DNA of 39,777 nt, taken from contig JAGWIG010000024.1 in the NCBI GenBank assembly GCA_028873515.1, positions 1 through 39,777 of the forward strand, given 5' to 3'. This DNA is from Pseudomonadota bacterium. Lineage in GTDB: Bacteria; Pseudomonadota; Gammaproteobacteria; Burkholderiales; REEB80. Made by a program: the position numbers and the translations under genes. This document shows positions 18,138-29,644 of the stretch, piece by piece. Under the pieces are notes generated by a model. That model did not search any database and was not told the origin of the DNA. It worked only from the letters and a program-made list of their open reading frames with translations. Numbering within the stretch: position 1 is the first letter of the stretch; each line of letters opens with the position of its first letter.

Positions 18138-18760
18138 TGTTGGATTTGGAAGAGCAGCAGCAGCTTGAAGAACTGAAGATATGGTGGAAACGTTATGGAA
18201 ATATTGTTCTCACTATTGTTTTTGTGATCATCGCATCAGTCATTGGATTTCAGTACTGGCGAGAACATGTGGCCTACCAAGCAAAAGAGGCGGCGGCCGT
18301 GGATGTGGCGATGCATAATGCTTATATTGAAAAGAATATGAATCTGGTGAAAGCCTATGGGGGACAGTTGATTCAGAAATACGGGAATACCGCCTATGCG
18401 AGTCGTGCCGCACTTTTGCTGGCAACGGTTAACCACAAGGCAGGAGATGATAAGAGTGCTCTGGCTCAGTTAAACTGGCTTGTTTCCCATTCTAGAGATT
18501 CAAATCTTGTGGCTGTTGCGAAGATACGAAAGGCCGCAATCTTGCTGGGAACAAAACAGTATGAAGCCGCACTTAAGAGTTTGGCTGGAGGTGGGCCAGG
18601 TGCTTTTTCGTTTCTGTACGATGATATGCGGGGCGATATTTACCATGCAATGGGTAGGGATGATGAAGCGCGAAGTAGCTGGAATAAATCGCTTAATGAA
18701 ATGGATGCTGCCAATAAATACAGGCAGCTTGTCCAGATGAAGCTTGATGCACTGGGGTAA
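18137..18760 (+). CDS. yfgM: YfgM-family TPR membrane protein, SecYEG/chaperone-associated
   Basis: Ancillary inner membrane protein that in E. coli binds SecYEG and PpiD. An N-terminal cytoplasmic tail (LEEQQQLEELKIWWKRYGN), a single membrane segment at about residues 24-42 and a periplasmic TPR-like domain fit the family. 207 residues from ATG 18137, with GGAG eight bases upstream; a GTG one codon earlier is the alternative. It lies in the conserved hisS-yfgM-bamB-der order. Confidence 0.88.
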   Translation: MLDLEEQQQLEELKIWWKRYGNIVLTIVFVIIASVIGFQYWREHVAYQAKEAAAVDVAMHNAYIEKNMNLVKAYGGQLIQKYGNTAYASRAALLLATVNHKAGDDKSALAQLNWLVSHSRDSNLVAVAKIRKAAILLGTKQYEAALKSLAGGGPGAFSFLYDDMRGDIYHAMGRDDEARSSWNKSLNEMDAANKYRQLVQMKLDALG

Positions 18761-18764
18761 TTTG

Positions 18765-19925
18765 ATGATTGGAAAATTTTCGCGGCTAGCAGGACTGATT
18801 GGTTTTACCCTGGTTTTATCTAATTTGAGTGGGTGTGCAATTTATCACTGGTTTTCTCCATCAGATACTGTACCCCCAGCCCCATTGATAAAATTTACAC
18901 CAACACAACAGGTAAGAGAATTATGGTCTGTTGATGTTGGTGAAAGCCGTAATGCACCTATGACTCCTGCTGTTTTGCCGGATGGGGAAATTTATGCGGC
19001 TTCGGATAAAGGTTCTCTAGAGCGTATTGATGAAAAAGGTCATGTTGTGTGGCGAATCCACACACGGCACGATCTTTCAGGCGGGGTAGGTGCAGATAAG
19101 AATATAGAAGTCGTTGGAGCTTATGATGGTACTGTCCTGGCTTATGACAGTAACGGTAAACTATTATGGCATGCACAAGCGTCAAACCAGATTGTTGGGG
19201 TACCTGCGATCAGTAATCAGTATGTGGTTGTTCGTTCCCTGGACGGTCATGTTGAAGCCTTTTCGCGTAAGGATGGTAAATCTGTCTGGAATATAGAGCG
19301 TGAACTGCCCCCACTTATTATCAAGAGTCATAGTGGACCGGTCATAAATGGTACCCTGGTCTGGGTTGGTTATCCTGGTGGCCGGCTAATCGGAATTGAT
19401 TTATTGAATGGTAATGAGGTGTTTGATTTAAGGGTAGCTGAACCCCGGGGAGCAACAGATATTGATCGTGCAGTGGATGTGACTGGAGCACCAGTCATTA
19501 CACGGAATAACAACATATGTGCTGTAGCTTATCAGGGACGTTTAGCCTGTTTTGATGCCCATACCGGAAATCTTGTATGGGGTCGATCACTTTCAAGTTC
19601 TGCAGGAATTACCGCTTCAGAAAAAGACTTGTTTGTTAGCGGGCAGAATGGGAGTGTATATGCTTTTGATTTTACAACTGGTGCGAGTTTATGGCGACAA
19701 CCGGCGTTGCGGGGACGTTCCTTGTCTACACCCCAGGTTTGGGGTGATTTTGTAGTTGTTGGAGATTACCAGGGCTATATTCATTTCATATATAAATCAA
19801 GTGGAATTTTTGCTGCACGCCTTTCAACCGACGGGACACCCGTTGTCATCCGCCCGCAGTTTGCCGCCCGAGGTCTGGTTATTCAAACCACCGGAGGAAC
19901 TTTATCTGAAATTACTTTACAGTGA
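18765..19925 (+). CDS. bamB: Outer membrane assembly lipoprotein BamB
   Basis: Beta-propeller lipoprotein of the BAM complex that inserts outer membrane beta-barrels. The signal peptide ends in the lipobox LSGC (lipidated C24). PQQ-like propeller blades repeat through the protein (for example GEIYAASDKGSLERIDEKGHVVW, GTVLAYDSNGKLLWHAQ, GHVEAFSRKDGKSVW, GNLVWGRSL). 386 residues. The start at 18765 follows yfgM by four bases with GGGG nearby. The upstream ORF extension lacks the signal peptide pattern. Confidence 0.94.
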   Translation: MIGKFSRLAGLIGFTLVLSNLSGCAIYHWFSPSDTVPPAPLIKFTPTQQVRELWSVDVGESRNAPMTPAVLPDGEIYAASDKGSLERIDEKGHVVWRIHTRHDLSGGVGADKNIEVVGAYDGTVLAYDSNGKLLWHAQASNQIVGVPAISNQYVVVRSLDGHVEAFSRKDGKSVWNIERELPPLIIKSHSGPVINGTLVWVGYPGGRLIGIDLLNGNEVFDLRVAEPRGATDIDRAVDVTGAPVITRNNNICAVAYQGRLACFDAHTGNLVWGRSLSSSAGITASEKDLFVSGQNGSVYAFDFTTGASLWRQPALRGRSLSTPQVWGDFVVVGDYQGYIHFIYKSSGIFAARLSTDGTPVVIRPQFAARGLVIQTTGGTLSEITLQ

Positions 19926-19950
19926 TTGAAGTTTGTAAAATAGGTCCGGA

Positions 19951-21363
19951 ATGAAACCAACGATAGTTATTGTCGGAAGGCCCAACGTGGGCAAGTCGAC
20001 GCTTTTTAACCGGTTGACGCATACGCGGGATGCTTTAGTAGCAGATCTTCCCGGGTTAACCCGGGACCGGCATTATGGTCACGGCAGGGTTGGCGACAAA
20101 CCCTATCTTGTTGTAGATACAGGTGGTTTTGAGCCCGTAGCCAAGGATGGTATCCTGCATGAAATGGCACGTCAAACTATGCAGGCCATCACTGAAGCAG
20201 ATGCCATCATCTTTTTGGTAGATGTACGCTCTGGCCTTACTCCGCAAGATAGTTCGATTACTGAACAATTAAGGCGTTCAGGTTGTCCTGTTTACCTTGT
20301 TGTCAATAAAGCTGAAGGAATGTCTTCATCTATTGCGGCGTCAGAATTTCATGCGCTGGGACTTGGCACTCCCTATACGATTTCCAGTGCGCATGGAGAA
20401 GGTGTCGCGGAACTGATGGAAATGGTATTAGAGCCTTTTACCTTGGTTCCCGACGCTTTGCCTTCAGGCTATCCCCGGGTGGCCATAATTGGTAGACCAA
20501 ATGTAGGGAAATCAACCTTAGTCAACCAGTTGATTGGCGAAGAAAGGGTGATAGCCTTTGATGAACCTGGCACGACCCGAGATAGCGTTTATATCGATTT
20601 TATCGAAGGAGATCGCCACTATACCTTGATTGATACAGCAGGGGTACGCCGGCGTGGCAAAGTTTTCGAAGCCGTGGAAAAATTCTCGGTGGTTAAGACG
20701 ATTAAGGCAATTGAAGATTCGAATGTAGTAATATTGGTGCTTGATGCGAGACAGGAGATTTCGGAACAGGATGCACATCTTGCAGGATTTGTTCTGGAAA
20801 CGGGTCGTGGATCGGTAGTGGCCATTAATAAATGGGATGGGCTTGATACAGCAAAGCGGGAATGGATTAAAATTGAATTACCGCGCAAACTCAAGTTTCT
20901 TGATTTTGCCCGTTTCCATTATATTTCTGCACTAAAGGGCCAGGGATTGAGTGGGCTTATGCGTTCTGTTGACGATACTTATAATGCAGCATTTATCCGT
21001 TTGCCTACGCCTAAGCTCACACGTCTGCTTATTGATGCGGTCAGCCAGCATCAACCGCCCAAGAATGGGCCCTTTCGGCCTAAATTACGCTATGCCCACC
21101 AAGGAGGGCAGAATCCCCCGATTGTCGTCGTGCATGGTACTGCTGTAAATCATGTTCCTGATTCATATCGTCGCTACCTTGAAAATACTTTTCGTAAAGC
21201 TTTTGATATAGTGGGCTCACCACTTAAGGTGGAGTTTCATCAGGGGCATAACCCTTTTGCTAATCGTAAACCTACTCCGCTGACTGAGCGGGAAGAAAAA
21301 CAGGCGCATCGCCGCCGTATGCACTTACGGAAGACTTATGGAAAAAAACCAAAGAAGAACTGA
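19951..21363 (+). CDS. der: Ribosome biogenesis GTPase Der
   Basis: Essential tandem-domain GTPase (EngA) for 50S assembly. Two G domains each show G1 GRPNVGKST (near residues 8 and 181), with DTGG/DTAG G3 and NKAE/NKWD G4 motifs. A KH-like C-terminal domain follows. 470 residues. The tail is strongly basic ([18 protein letters not shown]), suitable for rRNA contact. It comes directly after bamB as expected. nnr begins inside its last codons. Confidence 0.96.
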   Translation: MKPTIVIVGRPNVGKSTLFNRLTHTRDALVADLPGLTRDRHYGHGRVGDKPYLVVDTGGFEPVAKDGILHEMARQTMQAITEADAIIFLVDVRSGLTPQDSSITEQLRRSGCPVYLVVNKAEGMSSSIAASEFHALGLGTPYTISSAHGEGVAELMEMVLEPFTLVPDALPSGYPRVAIIGRPNVGKSTLVNQLIGEERVIAFDEPGTTRDSVYIDFIEGDRHYTLIDTAGVRRRGKVFEAVEKFSVVKTIKAIEDSNVVILVLDARQEISEQDAHLAGFVLETGRGSVVAINKWDGLDTAKREWIKIELPRKLKFLDFARFHYISALKGQGLSGLMRSVDDTYNAAFIRLPTPKLTRLLIDAVSQHQPPKNGPFRPKLRYAHQGGQNPPIVVVHGTAVNHVPDSYRRYLENTFRKAFDIVGSPLKVEFHQGHNPFANRKPTPLTEREEKQAHRRRMHLRKTYGKKPKKN

Positions 21364-22882
21364 CGAAGTTTCTAAACGTTTCTTTGGTATTGACCACATG
21401 TCACTAACTGGAAAAAAGATAATTTTTGGTTCCTGTTCCCCACTCTTTAACGTTCAAAAAATTCGTGAGCTTGAGGTTTATGCAGGCCCTACTGAACCCT
21501 CCTTGATGGAGCAGGCTGGAGCAGTGGCTGCACAGAGAATTTGTCATATGTTTGGCCCGCGTGAATTCATGCTTGTACTGGCTGGGCCAGGCAACAATGG
21601 AGGGGATGCTTTTGTATGTGCCCGACATTTGAAGGCAAGGGGTTACAGTATCCAAGTGCTTTTTCTGGGTGAAGTTACCAGATTGCCAAAAGATGCTGCA
21701 ATGGCTTATGCATTATGGTGTTTGGCAGGTGGGGAAGTGCAGCAGATATGGCCTGAAGAAGATCCGGCAGTCATAATTGATGGGCTGCTTGGTATCGGTT
21801 TGTCAAGGCCTCTGAAAGGTATCATGGCGGATTATATTGAAAGGATTAACCATTCTGGTGCAAAAGTGGTTAGTCTGGATATCCCTTCTGGCCTTGATGC
21901 TGATTTTGGGACTGTTGCCAATGTGGCCATACGAGCGGATGCAACTGTCACCTTTATTGGGCTTAAACCAGGTTTTTATACTGCCCAGGGAGTAGAACAT
22001 GTCGGGAAGGTGTTTTTGGAGAAGCTACAAATCCCATCTTTTTCGATAGCCCCTTCCGCATGGCTGCTTAATGAGAACTGTCTTAAATGGCCAGAGCCCA
22101 GAAAGGCAAATAGCCATAAAGGGCTATTTGGTGAAGTTCGCATATTGGGTGGGCCAATGCGTGGAGCAAGTTTGTTAGCCGCTTTGGCAGCGCTTCGTTC
22201 GGGAGTCGGACGCGTTGTGATAGCCTGGCTAGATGATGCAGGACCTGATTTGGACCCTGTTCATCCCGAGCTTATTTTTACGAAATGTAAGGATTTGTTA
22301 CTAGGGTTGCGGGGAATTTTATTAATTGGCCCAGGTTATGGTCAGACTGATGCAGCCATTCACCTGCTTGAGCAGATTCTTAAGAGTGATGCGATGCTTT
22401 TGCTTGATGCTGACGCCTTGAATCTGGTGGCTTCCAGGAAGTGTCTTAAAGACGCTTTAAGGCATCGAAAAGCATCTGCTATCCTGACCCCTCATCCGTT
22501 AGAAGCCGCACGTTTGCTTGGATGCACTGTGGAAACCATCCAGTCGGACAGACTGGGCAATGCCAAAATGCTTTCGAAAGAGTTTGGTCAACCGGTTGTA
22601 ATTAAGGGTGCAGGAAGTGTGATAGCGGCTCCAGAGGGTGAAGTCTGGGTAAGCCCATGGGCTATTCCATTACTTGCAATCCCGGGATCTGGCGATGTGC
22701 TTGCTGGACTGGTAGCCTCCCTTGCCGCACAGGGTTTATCTGATTCAGATGCTCTGAGATTGGGTGTTTGGCTTCATGGCCATGCTGGTGCTGTGTATCA
22801 ACAGGAAATGGGTGGTCCAATAGGTGCCATGGCGACGGAATTAACCTTAATAATCCGACGTCTTCTTAATGCGAAATTTTAG
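21338..22882 (+). CDS. nnr: Bifunctional NAD(P)HX epimerase / ADP-dependent NAD(P)HX dehydratase
   Basis: Repairs hydrated NAD(P)H. The N-terminal YjeF_N epimerase domain (residues about 35-235, [17 protein letters not shown] and DIPSGLDAD) is followed by the C-terminal ribokinase-like YjeF_C dehydratase ([57 protein letters not shown]). 514 residues. The start at 21338 has GGAAG five bases before it and overlaps der by 26 bases; ATG 21398 is the alternative and gives a more usual N-terminus. nnr is not the standard neighbour between der and hfq, so it may be a local insertion into this order. Confidence 0.93.
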   Translation: MEKNQRRTDEVSKRFFGIDHMSLTGKKIIFGSCSPLFNVQKIRELEVYAGPTEPSLMEQAGAVAAQRICHMFGPREFMLVLAGPGNNGGDAFVCARHLKARGYSIQVLFLGEVTRLPKDAAMAYALWCLAGGEVQQIWPEEDPAVIIDGLLGIGLSRPLKGIMADYIERINHSGAKVVSLDIPSGLDADFGTVANVAIRADATVTFIGLKPGFYTAQGVEHVGKVFLEKLQIPSFSIAPSAWLLNENCLKWPEPRKANSHKGLFGEVRILGGPMRGASLLAALAALRSGVGRVVIAWLDDAGPDLDPVHPELIFTKCKDLLLGLRGILLIGPGYGQTDAAIHLLEQILKSDAMLLLDADALNLVASRKCLKDALRHRKASAILTPHPLEAARLLGCTVETIQSDRLGNAKMLSKEFGQPVVIKGAGSVIAAPEGEVWVSPWAIPLLAIPGSGDVLAGLVASLAAQGLSDSDALRLGVWLHGHAGAVYQQEMGGPIGAMATELTLIIRRLLNAKF

Positions 22883-23275
22883 ATTTCTCTGCTGATTGTA
22901 CGGACTGAGTTATCATATCAATTTTTGATGTAATTGACGCTTGGCAATAAAGGGTTGATTTTTTGAAAGGTTTTTTTGATTTTTAAGGGGCTATATTGAA
23001 TAAAGCTGGAAAATCTGGGCATATATGTCGATTAACAGGTTACATAGTACAAAGTGTTTAAATTTAGATAAAAAAATGTTCAGTGAGTTTCAATCAGTAT
23101 TTTTGGGTAGCGCTCTGGTTTGCATAAGATAGCTATGTCTTTATTTCGGTATGAAACCTGATAGAATTTATTGTTATTTTATTGTCTAATGTAGTGATGG
23201 ACTGGTGAAGTTGACGGCCAGGAAATATGCCTGTGCGATTAAGCCGAAAATTTATCTGAAGTTAAAATAGTTTAT
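22883..23275. other. AT-rich intergenic region before hfq
   Basis: About 390 bases without a gene. No clear intrinsic terminator for nnr, no tRNA and no ORF with a good ribosome binding site were found. There are several T runs. A TTGACG at about 23210 lacks a good -10. A small RNA cannot be excluded by eye. Confidence 0.4.
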
Positions 23276-23284
23276 TGTTATAAT
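23276..23284 (+). promoter_or_regulatory. Extended -10 promoter of hfq
   Basis: TGTTATAAT combines a TGn extension with a perfect TATAAT, 35 bases upstream of the hfq ATG. The -35 (CTGAAG at 17 bases) is poor, as is typical of extended -10 promoters. Confidence 0.6.
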
Positions 23285-23319
23285 TAAACATAAACAGCAC
23301 AAGAATAACAGGAGTGGTT

Positions 23320-23556
23320 ATGAGCGGAAAAGGACAATTGTTGCAGGATCCCTTCCTTAATACTTTACGTAAGGAACATGTTCCCGTGTCCATTTATTTG
23401 GTTAATGGTATTAAATTGCAAGGTCATATTGATGCCTTTGACCAATATGTTGTAATGCTTAAGAATTCTGTCACACAAATGGTTTACAAACATGCCATTT
23501 CAACAATTGTACCGACACGCGCCGTGAATTATAGCACGCCAGAGCACAGTAATTGA
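23320..23556 (+). CDS. hfq: RNA chaperone Hfq
   Basis: Hexameric Sm-like protein that pairs small RNAs with mRNAs. 78 residues with the full Sm1 ([39 protein letters not shown]) and Sm2 ([10 protein letters not shown]) motifs and a short C-terminal tail, as in betaproteobacteria. ATG 23320 has AGGAG five bases upstream. It heads hfq-hflX-hflK-hflC. Confidence 0.97.
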   Translation: MSGKGQLLQDPFLNTLRKEHVPVSIYLVNGIKLQGHIDAFDQYVVMLKNSVTQMVYKHAISTIVPTRAVNYSTPEHSN

Positions 23557-23604
23557 TGATGGTCTTTTCTGTTTATTTGTCGTCCAGATTGTTATGGAGT
23601 TTGG

Positions 23605-24726
23605 ATGATTGAACGGCCCCAGGCCGGTGAGCGAGCGATTCTTGTCAGTCTAGATACTGGACAACCCGATTGGTCTGACAGTAATGAAGAGTTTGGCCTC
23701 TTGGCTAAAAGTGCTGGTCTCGTACAACTTCAATCTTTTGAAGGTTCTTTAAGACGACCACATCCAGCTACTTTTGCCGGCAGTGGTAAAGTGTCGGCAA
23801 TTGCCATGGCCTGTCAACAGCATAATGCAAGTGTCGTGGTATTCAATCATGCCTTGACCCCGGCCCAGGAGCGTAATCTTGAACAGGCCATACATTGTCG
23901 GGTTATCGATCGTGTGAGCCTGATACTTGACATTTTTGCCAGACGTGCGAAATCTCATGAAGGTAAATTACAGGTCGAGCTTGCACAACTTCAATATTTG
24001 AGTACTCGGCTGGTGCGGGGATGGACCCACCTGGAAAGACAAAAGGGCGGAATAGGATTGCGTGGGCCTGGTGAAACACAGCTTGAAACGGACCGACGGC
24101 TACTGGGGCTTAGGGTAAAATCCCTTAAAGCACAAATTGAACGGGTAAAACGGCAAAGGCAAACCCAGCGGCAAGGAAGAGTGCGTAATGGTGCGCTTGC
24201 TGTTTCTTTGGTTGGTTATACCAATGCTGGCAAGTCTACGTTGTTTAATGCTCTGACAAATGAGAACGCCTACGCAGCTGACCAACTTTTTGCAACCCTG
24301 GATACTACTTCACGGCGTTTATATCTACCTCTGGGTGGTTATGCCATTTTGTCTGATACAGTCGGTTTTATCAGATCGTTGCCTTACAGCTTGATTGCTG
24401 CTTTTCGCGCTACGCTTGAAGAATCTGCTGAGGCAAATCTACTTTTGCATGTTATTGATGTTTCGCATTCCGATTGGATCGAACAGTCCAGAGTTGTTGA
24501 CAAAATTCTAGAAGAGATTGGGGCAGGTCAGACTGCAAAGATTTCTGTAATGAACAAGATTGACGTGGCAGGAGGTATGCCAGGTCTTGAGCGTGATGAG
24601 TATGGTAGAATAAGCCGGATTTTCGTAAGTGCAAAACAAAGGCTTGGACTGGAGCTGATTCGGCAGGCCCTGAGCGAAACCTGTCAGATGCTCAATGACA
24701 AAATGGAATTTGTGTCGCCACAATAG
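23605..24726 (+). CDS. hflX: Ribosome-associated GTPase HflX
   Basis: GTPase that splits stalled 70S ribosomes under stress. 373 residues. It has the N-terminal HflX nucleotide-binding domain (FAGSGKV, VVFNHALTPAQERNLE), the glycine-rich linker GIGLRGPGETQLETDRR, then the G domain: VGYTNAGKSTLFNAL, DTVGFIRSLP and NKID. The ATG at 23605 has GGAG about six bases upstream. It lies 48 bases after hfq in the conserved order. Confidence 0.96.
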   Translation: MIERPQAGERAILVSLDTGQPDWSDSNEEFGLLAKSAGLVQLQSFEGSLRRPHPATFAGSGKVSAIAMACQQHNASVVVFNHALTPAQERNLEQAIHCRVIDRVSLILDIFARRAKSHEGKLQVELAQLQYLSTRLVRGWTHLERQKGGIGLRGPGETQLETDRRLLGLRVKSLKAQIERVKRQRQTQRQGRVRNGALAVSLVGYTNAGKSTLFNALTNENAYAADQLFATLDTTSRRLYLPLGGYAILSDTVGFIRSLPYSLIAAFRATLEESAEANLLLHVIDVSHSDWIEQSRVVDKILEEIGAGQTAKISVMNKIDVAGGMPGLERDEYGRISRIFVSAKQRLGLELIRQALSETCQMLNDKMEFVSPQ

Positions 24727-24767
24727 GCTGGCAGGGATAAATTTCCATTCGCACATATGGATGGATA

Positions 24768-25913
24768 ATGGCAAGAAATAAACCTGATTGGAGCAAAGAT
24801 CCTGGTGGAGGACCACCTGAACTGGGTGCTTTATGGCAGCGTTTTAATCGTCGAATTTCCCTTCTTTTTGGCCGGTCACCTGGAACTCAACCCAAGCGAA
24901 GTGGTGGGGCTGGACTCTTTTTGATAGCGGTTCTGATCGTTTGGCTTGCAAGTGGTTTTTATTATGTCCCTAACGGTCAAAGAGGTGTAGTCATTCGGCT
25001 GGGCAGCTATGTTGAAACAGTTGGCCCAGGCCCTCACTGGGGGTTTCCTCTTCCATTTGAGTATGTACATAAGGTAGACGTTACTAATGTACGTTCCATT
25101 GAAATTGGGATTCATGGCGGCCTTATGCCTACTGCTGATGGTGGACTGGTTGATGCTGATTTTACGGTTAACTATCTTGTCAAGGATCCGGTTTCATGGC
25201 TTTTTAATGTTAAGGATCCTGCAAAAGTGGTTCAACTGGCGGCACAGACAGCAGTAAGGCAAAGTGTAGCCGGTGAAACGACGAGTGCGCTTCTTGGTGG
25301 ACATGACAGCGTATCCGTAAATTCAAAAGCAATAATACAGACGATGCTTAACCAGTATCAACTGGGTGTTATGGTCACTCAGGTCATTGAAAACCATTCA
25401 GGGCCACCAGACAAGATTGCTTCCGCCTATGCTGATATCAATTCTGCTTCAGACAAAGCCGAATCGGAAGTGAAAGCAGCACGTCAGGCTTCAGATACTG
25501 ACATGGCTGAAGCTAAGATCTCGGCATTGCATGTTGTGGCGCAGGCCAAAGCATATAAAATCCAGAAAATCAGCACAGCTCAGGCAGATGCAGATCGCTT
25601 TAATAAGATGCTTGGGGTCTATGAAAAAAATCCAGGTTTGACACGAGAAAAAATGTACCTGGATACGATGCAAACTATTATTGCTAGTGCTGATAAGGTG
25701 GTTGTTGGAACAGCACACGATCCCAGTGGAATTTGTTTTATTGGTCATGGCTCAAAGAAAACTGGAGTGCCTCCGAAAGCACCAGTTACAGGTGCAGGGA
25801 AAAACCTGATCAGTGATCAGACTCAACAGAAGAAAGACTCAGGCTTGATTGAGGATAATGTTTCTGCACTGCAGAAAGAACTTCGTAGCCGCAATCGTCC
25901 GGAGCGTCCATGA
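24768..25913 (+). CDS. hflK: FtsH protease modulator HflK
   Basis: SPFH/stomatin-family membrane protein that with HflC forms a cage around FtsH. 381 residues: a Gly/Pro-rich cytoplasmic N-terminus (WSKDPGGGPPELGALWQRFN), one membrane segment (residues about 49-67), the SPFH domain beginning VPNGQRGVVIRLG, and a charged helical region with many Ala/Glu/Lys. hflC overlaps its stop as ATGA. Confidence 0.95.
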   Translation: MARNKPDWSKDPGGGPPELGALWQRFNRRISLLFGRSPGTQPKRSGGAGLFLIAVLIVWLASGFYYVPNGQRGVVIRLGSYVETVGPGPHWGFPLPFEYVHKVDVTNVRSIEIGIHGGLMPTADGGLVDADFTVNYLVKDPVSWLFNVKDPAKVVQLAAQTAVRQSVAGETTSALLGGHDSVSVNSKAIIQTMLNQYQLGVMVTQVIENHSGPPDKIASAYADINSASDKAESEVKAARQASDTDMAEAKISALHVVAQAKAYKIQKISTAQADADRFNKMLGVYEKNPGLTREKMYLDTMQTIIASADKVVVGTAHDPSGICFIGHGSKKTGVPPKAPVTGAGKNLISDQTQQKKDSGLIEDNVSALQKELRSRNRPERP

Positions 25914-26779
25914 ATAAAATTTATTTCTGGACCTTGGGTATTATCCTGATTGTCCTTCTTTCCTGGTTTTCTATTTTTGCAGTGGGTGAGAAACAGGCTG
26001 CTCTTGTTTTTGATTCAGGGAAGCTGGTAAGGGTTATAGATGTGCCTGGAGACTATTTTCTGTTGCCTTTCATGCAGAGTGTGAAAAAGCTCGATCTTCG
26101 GGTACAGACGACAGAAGTGCCTGTGCCACAGATGTTTACCGATTCCGCTCACAATAGATTGATGGCAACGCCTTGGTTCAGATGGCAAATTGTTGATATA
26201 AATAAATTCGTGACGGCTACTGATGCTGATTTAACAAAAGTAACCTCACCTCTGCTTATGAAAGTCGTAGCCAACGCAGGTGATGTTGTGGCCCAACATC
26301 GTTCCTCGTCTGTCCTTGAGGGCTCATTAAATGCTGGAAAACTGATTGTTGGCAGTATGTCCCAACAAGCCTCAATGCTTGGAGTCAAGATTATTGATGC
26401 AGGGTTAGGAGATATTACCCTTCCTGAAAAAGAGTCTGGGTCTATCCTTAAGAAAATGCGTATTGATGCAGAAAAAAATGCAGGGCAGGTGCGTGAGCAG
26501 GGGAAGGCCCAGGCTGCGGGCATTCTGGCTCAGGGGAAACTTGATAGCCAGGAAACTCTTGCTATTGCCAAGCAGCAGGCAGCAATGATTATTGCTGAGA
26601 CTGATGCTGATGCAGCTACAATTACCGAAAAAGCTTATCGTCACAACCCTCGGTTTTACATATTTTGGGGTAGTCTTGAAGCATATAAAGCAGGATTTAA
26701 AGGGCGGAAAGTTGTGGTACTGCCAAAGGACTCATCTTTTTTCAAATATTTCAATACGCCCGATGCGGCTGTAAAATGA
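25910..26779 (+). CDS. hflC: FtsH protease modulator HflC
   Basis: Partner of HflK in the FtsH-associated SPFH complex. 289 residues: an N-terminal membrane segment (about 5-22), then VGEKQAALVFDSGKLVRVIDVPGDYFLLPF, a coiled-coil Ala/Glu-rich segment (about 180-235), and the C-terminal YRHNPRFYIFWGSLEAYKAG. The start overlaps the hflK stop by four bases. Confidence 0.95.
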   Translation: MNKIYFWTLGIILIVLLSWFSIFAVGEKQAALVFDSGKLVRVIDVPGDYFLLPFMQSVKKLDLRVQTTEVPVPQMFTDSAHNRLMATPWFRWQIVDINKFVTATDADLTKVTSPLLMKVVANAGDVVAQHRSSSVLEGSLNAGKLIVGSMSQQASMLGVKIIDAGLGDITLPEKESGSILKKMRIDAEKNAGQVREQGKAQAAGILAQGKLDSQETLAIAKQQAAMIIAETDADAATITEKAYRHNPRFYIFWGSLEAYKAGFKGRKVVVLPKDSSFFKYFNTPDAAVK

Positions 26780-26786
26780 GAATGCA

Positions 26787-26972
26787 ATGTTAACAACGTT
26801 TGTACTTGGATTTGCGCTGATGCTTGTATTTGAAGGAATGCTTCCTTTTATTTCTCCAAAACTTTGGCGTCAGGCTTGTCTATATGCAGCAAACAGGCCT
26901 GAGCACATGATACGTATTAGTGGTCTGGCCCTGATGCTTGCCGGTATTGCATTGTTAAAAATCATAAATTGA
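26787..26972 (+). CDS. DUF2065 (YjeT-family) small membrane protein
   Basis: A 61-residue inner membrane protein with two predicted membrane segments (LTTFVLGFALMLVFEGMLPF and ISGLALMLAGIALL), separated by a short basic loop (PKLWRQACLYAANRPEHMIR). This pattern and the position between hflC and hisZ match DUF2065/YjeT. Its biochemical role is unknown. Confidence 0.88.
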   Translation: MLTTFVLGFALMLVFEGMLPFISPKLWRQACLYAANRPEHMIRISGLALMLAGIALLKIIN

Positions 26973-27001
26973 CATGGGTTTTGTCCCATCTGAGAACAGT
27001 C

Positions 27002-28153
27002 ATGCAAAATTGGCTTCTACCTGAATTTATTGAAGATATTCTACCTCCTGAGGCAGCCCGTATTGAAGGGCTTCGTCGTCAGATACTTGAATTGTTTACT
27101 TCATGGGGATATCAGCAGGTCACTCCGCCCATGGTTGAGTACCTGCATTCGCTTTTGACTGGAGCTGGTCACGATCTGGATCTCAAAACCTTTAAAGTTG
27201 TGGATCAACTGACAGGCCAATTGATGGGTATTCGTGCTGATTTGTCACCCCAGGTTGCCCGAATTGATGCTCACCTCCTTAATGCCTTGGGTGTTACTCG
27301 ACTCTGTTACGCTGGAACAGTGCTCCATACCCTTCCAGATGGCCTTATGCAGGCTAGGGAGTTTTTACAGACGGGTGCTGAATTATATGGACATTCTGGA
27401 ATTGAGGCTGATTGTGAAATTCAGGGTCTGATGCTGGATTCCATCCGTGCGACAGGGCTGACCGGGCTTCATCTTGATCTGGGGCATGTCGGAATATTTC
27501 ATGCCTTAATGAATCAGACAGAATTGGAAGATGAAGGCCAGAGCTGTGTTTTTGATGCAATGCGCAGCAAGGATCCAGATGCACTAAAAGTTCATGCAAA
27601 TTTATTGTCCTCTAAGGTTATGGACTCTCTGATGGCGTTGCAGACCTTGTATGGCGGGATTGATGTCATAGACCAGGCTAAACGGTTATTGCCTAAAAAT
27701 GCAATCATTGAGCGTGCTTTTAGGGATCTTGAAATGCTGATTCAGCATGCCGGTAATGTTTCCATAGGGATTGATTTGGCAGATTTACATGGCTATCACT
27801 ACCATAGTGGAGTAGTGTTCGCTGTTTATGCACCTGGATTTTCACAACCACTCGCCCGCGGTGGCCGATATGACAGGGTTGGTGAGATTTTTGGGCGTGC
27901 ACGCCCAGCTACCGGATTTTCGATGAATCTTAGGGCCCTTGTGCGGGGTTTGCCGCCTGCCAGGGAGCAATCGGGCATTCTTGCCCCCTTGATTTCCTCT
28001 GACCCGGTATTATGTGCCCTGATTCGTGAATTGCGTACAAAGGGTGAGGTAGTCATTTATGATTTGCCCGGCCACGAAGAGACAAAAGATGAACTGGCCT
28101 GTAATCGTATTATTAAACGTAGCGAGCGGGGCTATAAAGTCGTGCCGATTTGA
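27002..28153 (+). CDS. hisZ: ATP phosphoribosyltransferase regulatory subunit HisZ
   Basis: HisRS-like paralogue that, with short-form HisG, makes the first enzyme of histidine synthesis and confers feedback control; it does not charge tRNA. 383 residues from ATG 27002 (MQNWLLPEFIEDILPPEAARIEGLRRQ). Class II synthetase-like core: GIRADLSPQVARIDAHLL, then LTRLCYAG, QAREFLQTGAELYG and ARGGRYDRV. It lacks the C-terminal anticodon-binding domain of HisS. The position ahead of purA is typical. Confidence 0.93.
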   Translation: MQNWLLPEFIEDILPPEAARIEGLRRQILELFTSWGYQQVTPPMVEYLHSLLTGAGHDLDLKTFKVVDQLTGQLMGIRADLSPQVARIDAHLLNALGVTRLCYAGTVLHTLPDGLMQAREFLQTGAELYGHSGIEADCEIQGLMLDSIRATGLTGLHLDLGHVGIFHALMNQTELEDEGQSCVFDAMRSKDPDALKVHANLLSSKVMDSLMALQTLYGGIDVIDQAKRLLPKNAIIERAFRDLEMLIQHAGNVSIGIDLADLHGYHYHSGVVFAVYAPGFSQPLARGGRYDRVGEIFGRARPATGFSMNLRALVRGLPPAREQSGILAPLISSDPVLCALIRELRTKGEVVIYDLPGHEETKDELACNRIIKRSERGYKVVPI

Positions 28154-28173
28154 CTGAATGGTTAAGAGAATAA

Positions 28174-29484
<1,311 letters not shown>

Positions 29485-29504
29485 GCGGGGTTTTTATTGT
29501 TAAT

Positions 29505-29537
29505 AAAAAAAGCGCATGATTTATCATGCGCCTTTTT
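29505..29537. terminator. Bidirectional intrinsic terminator between purA and tRNA-Leu
   Basis: GCGCATGAT (29512-29520) and ATCATGCGC (29523-29531) form a perfect stem. It is flanked by A7 on the left (29505-29511) and T5 on the right (29533-29537), so it can end purA on the plus strand and tRNA-Leu on the minus strand. Confidence 0.9.
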
Positions 29538-29545
29538 CCTTATCA

Positions 29546-29632
29546 TGGTGCCGAGAAGAGGACTCGAACCTCCACAGGGTTGCCCCCGCATGGACCTGAA
29601 CCATGTGCGTCTACCAATTCCGCCATCTCGGC
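29546..29632 (-). tRNA. tRNA-Leu, anticodon CAG
   Basis: The minus strand gives an 87-base class II tRNA starting GCCGAGATGGCGGAATTGG and ending CTCGGCACCA, with CCA encoded. The acceptor arms GCCGAGA/TCTCGGC pair. The anticodon stem CATGG/CCATG encloses the loop TTCAGGT (anticodon CAG). A long variable arm and the T arm GTTCGAGTC are present. It reads CUG codons. Confidence 0.96.
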
Positions 29633-29644
29633 TAGAAGAGGTGA

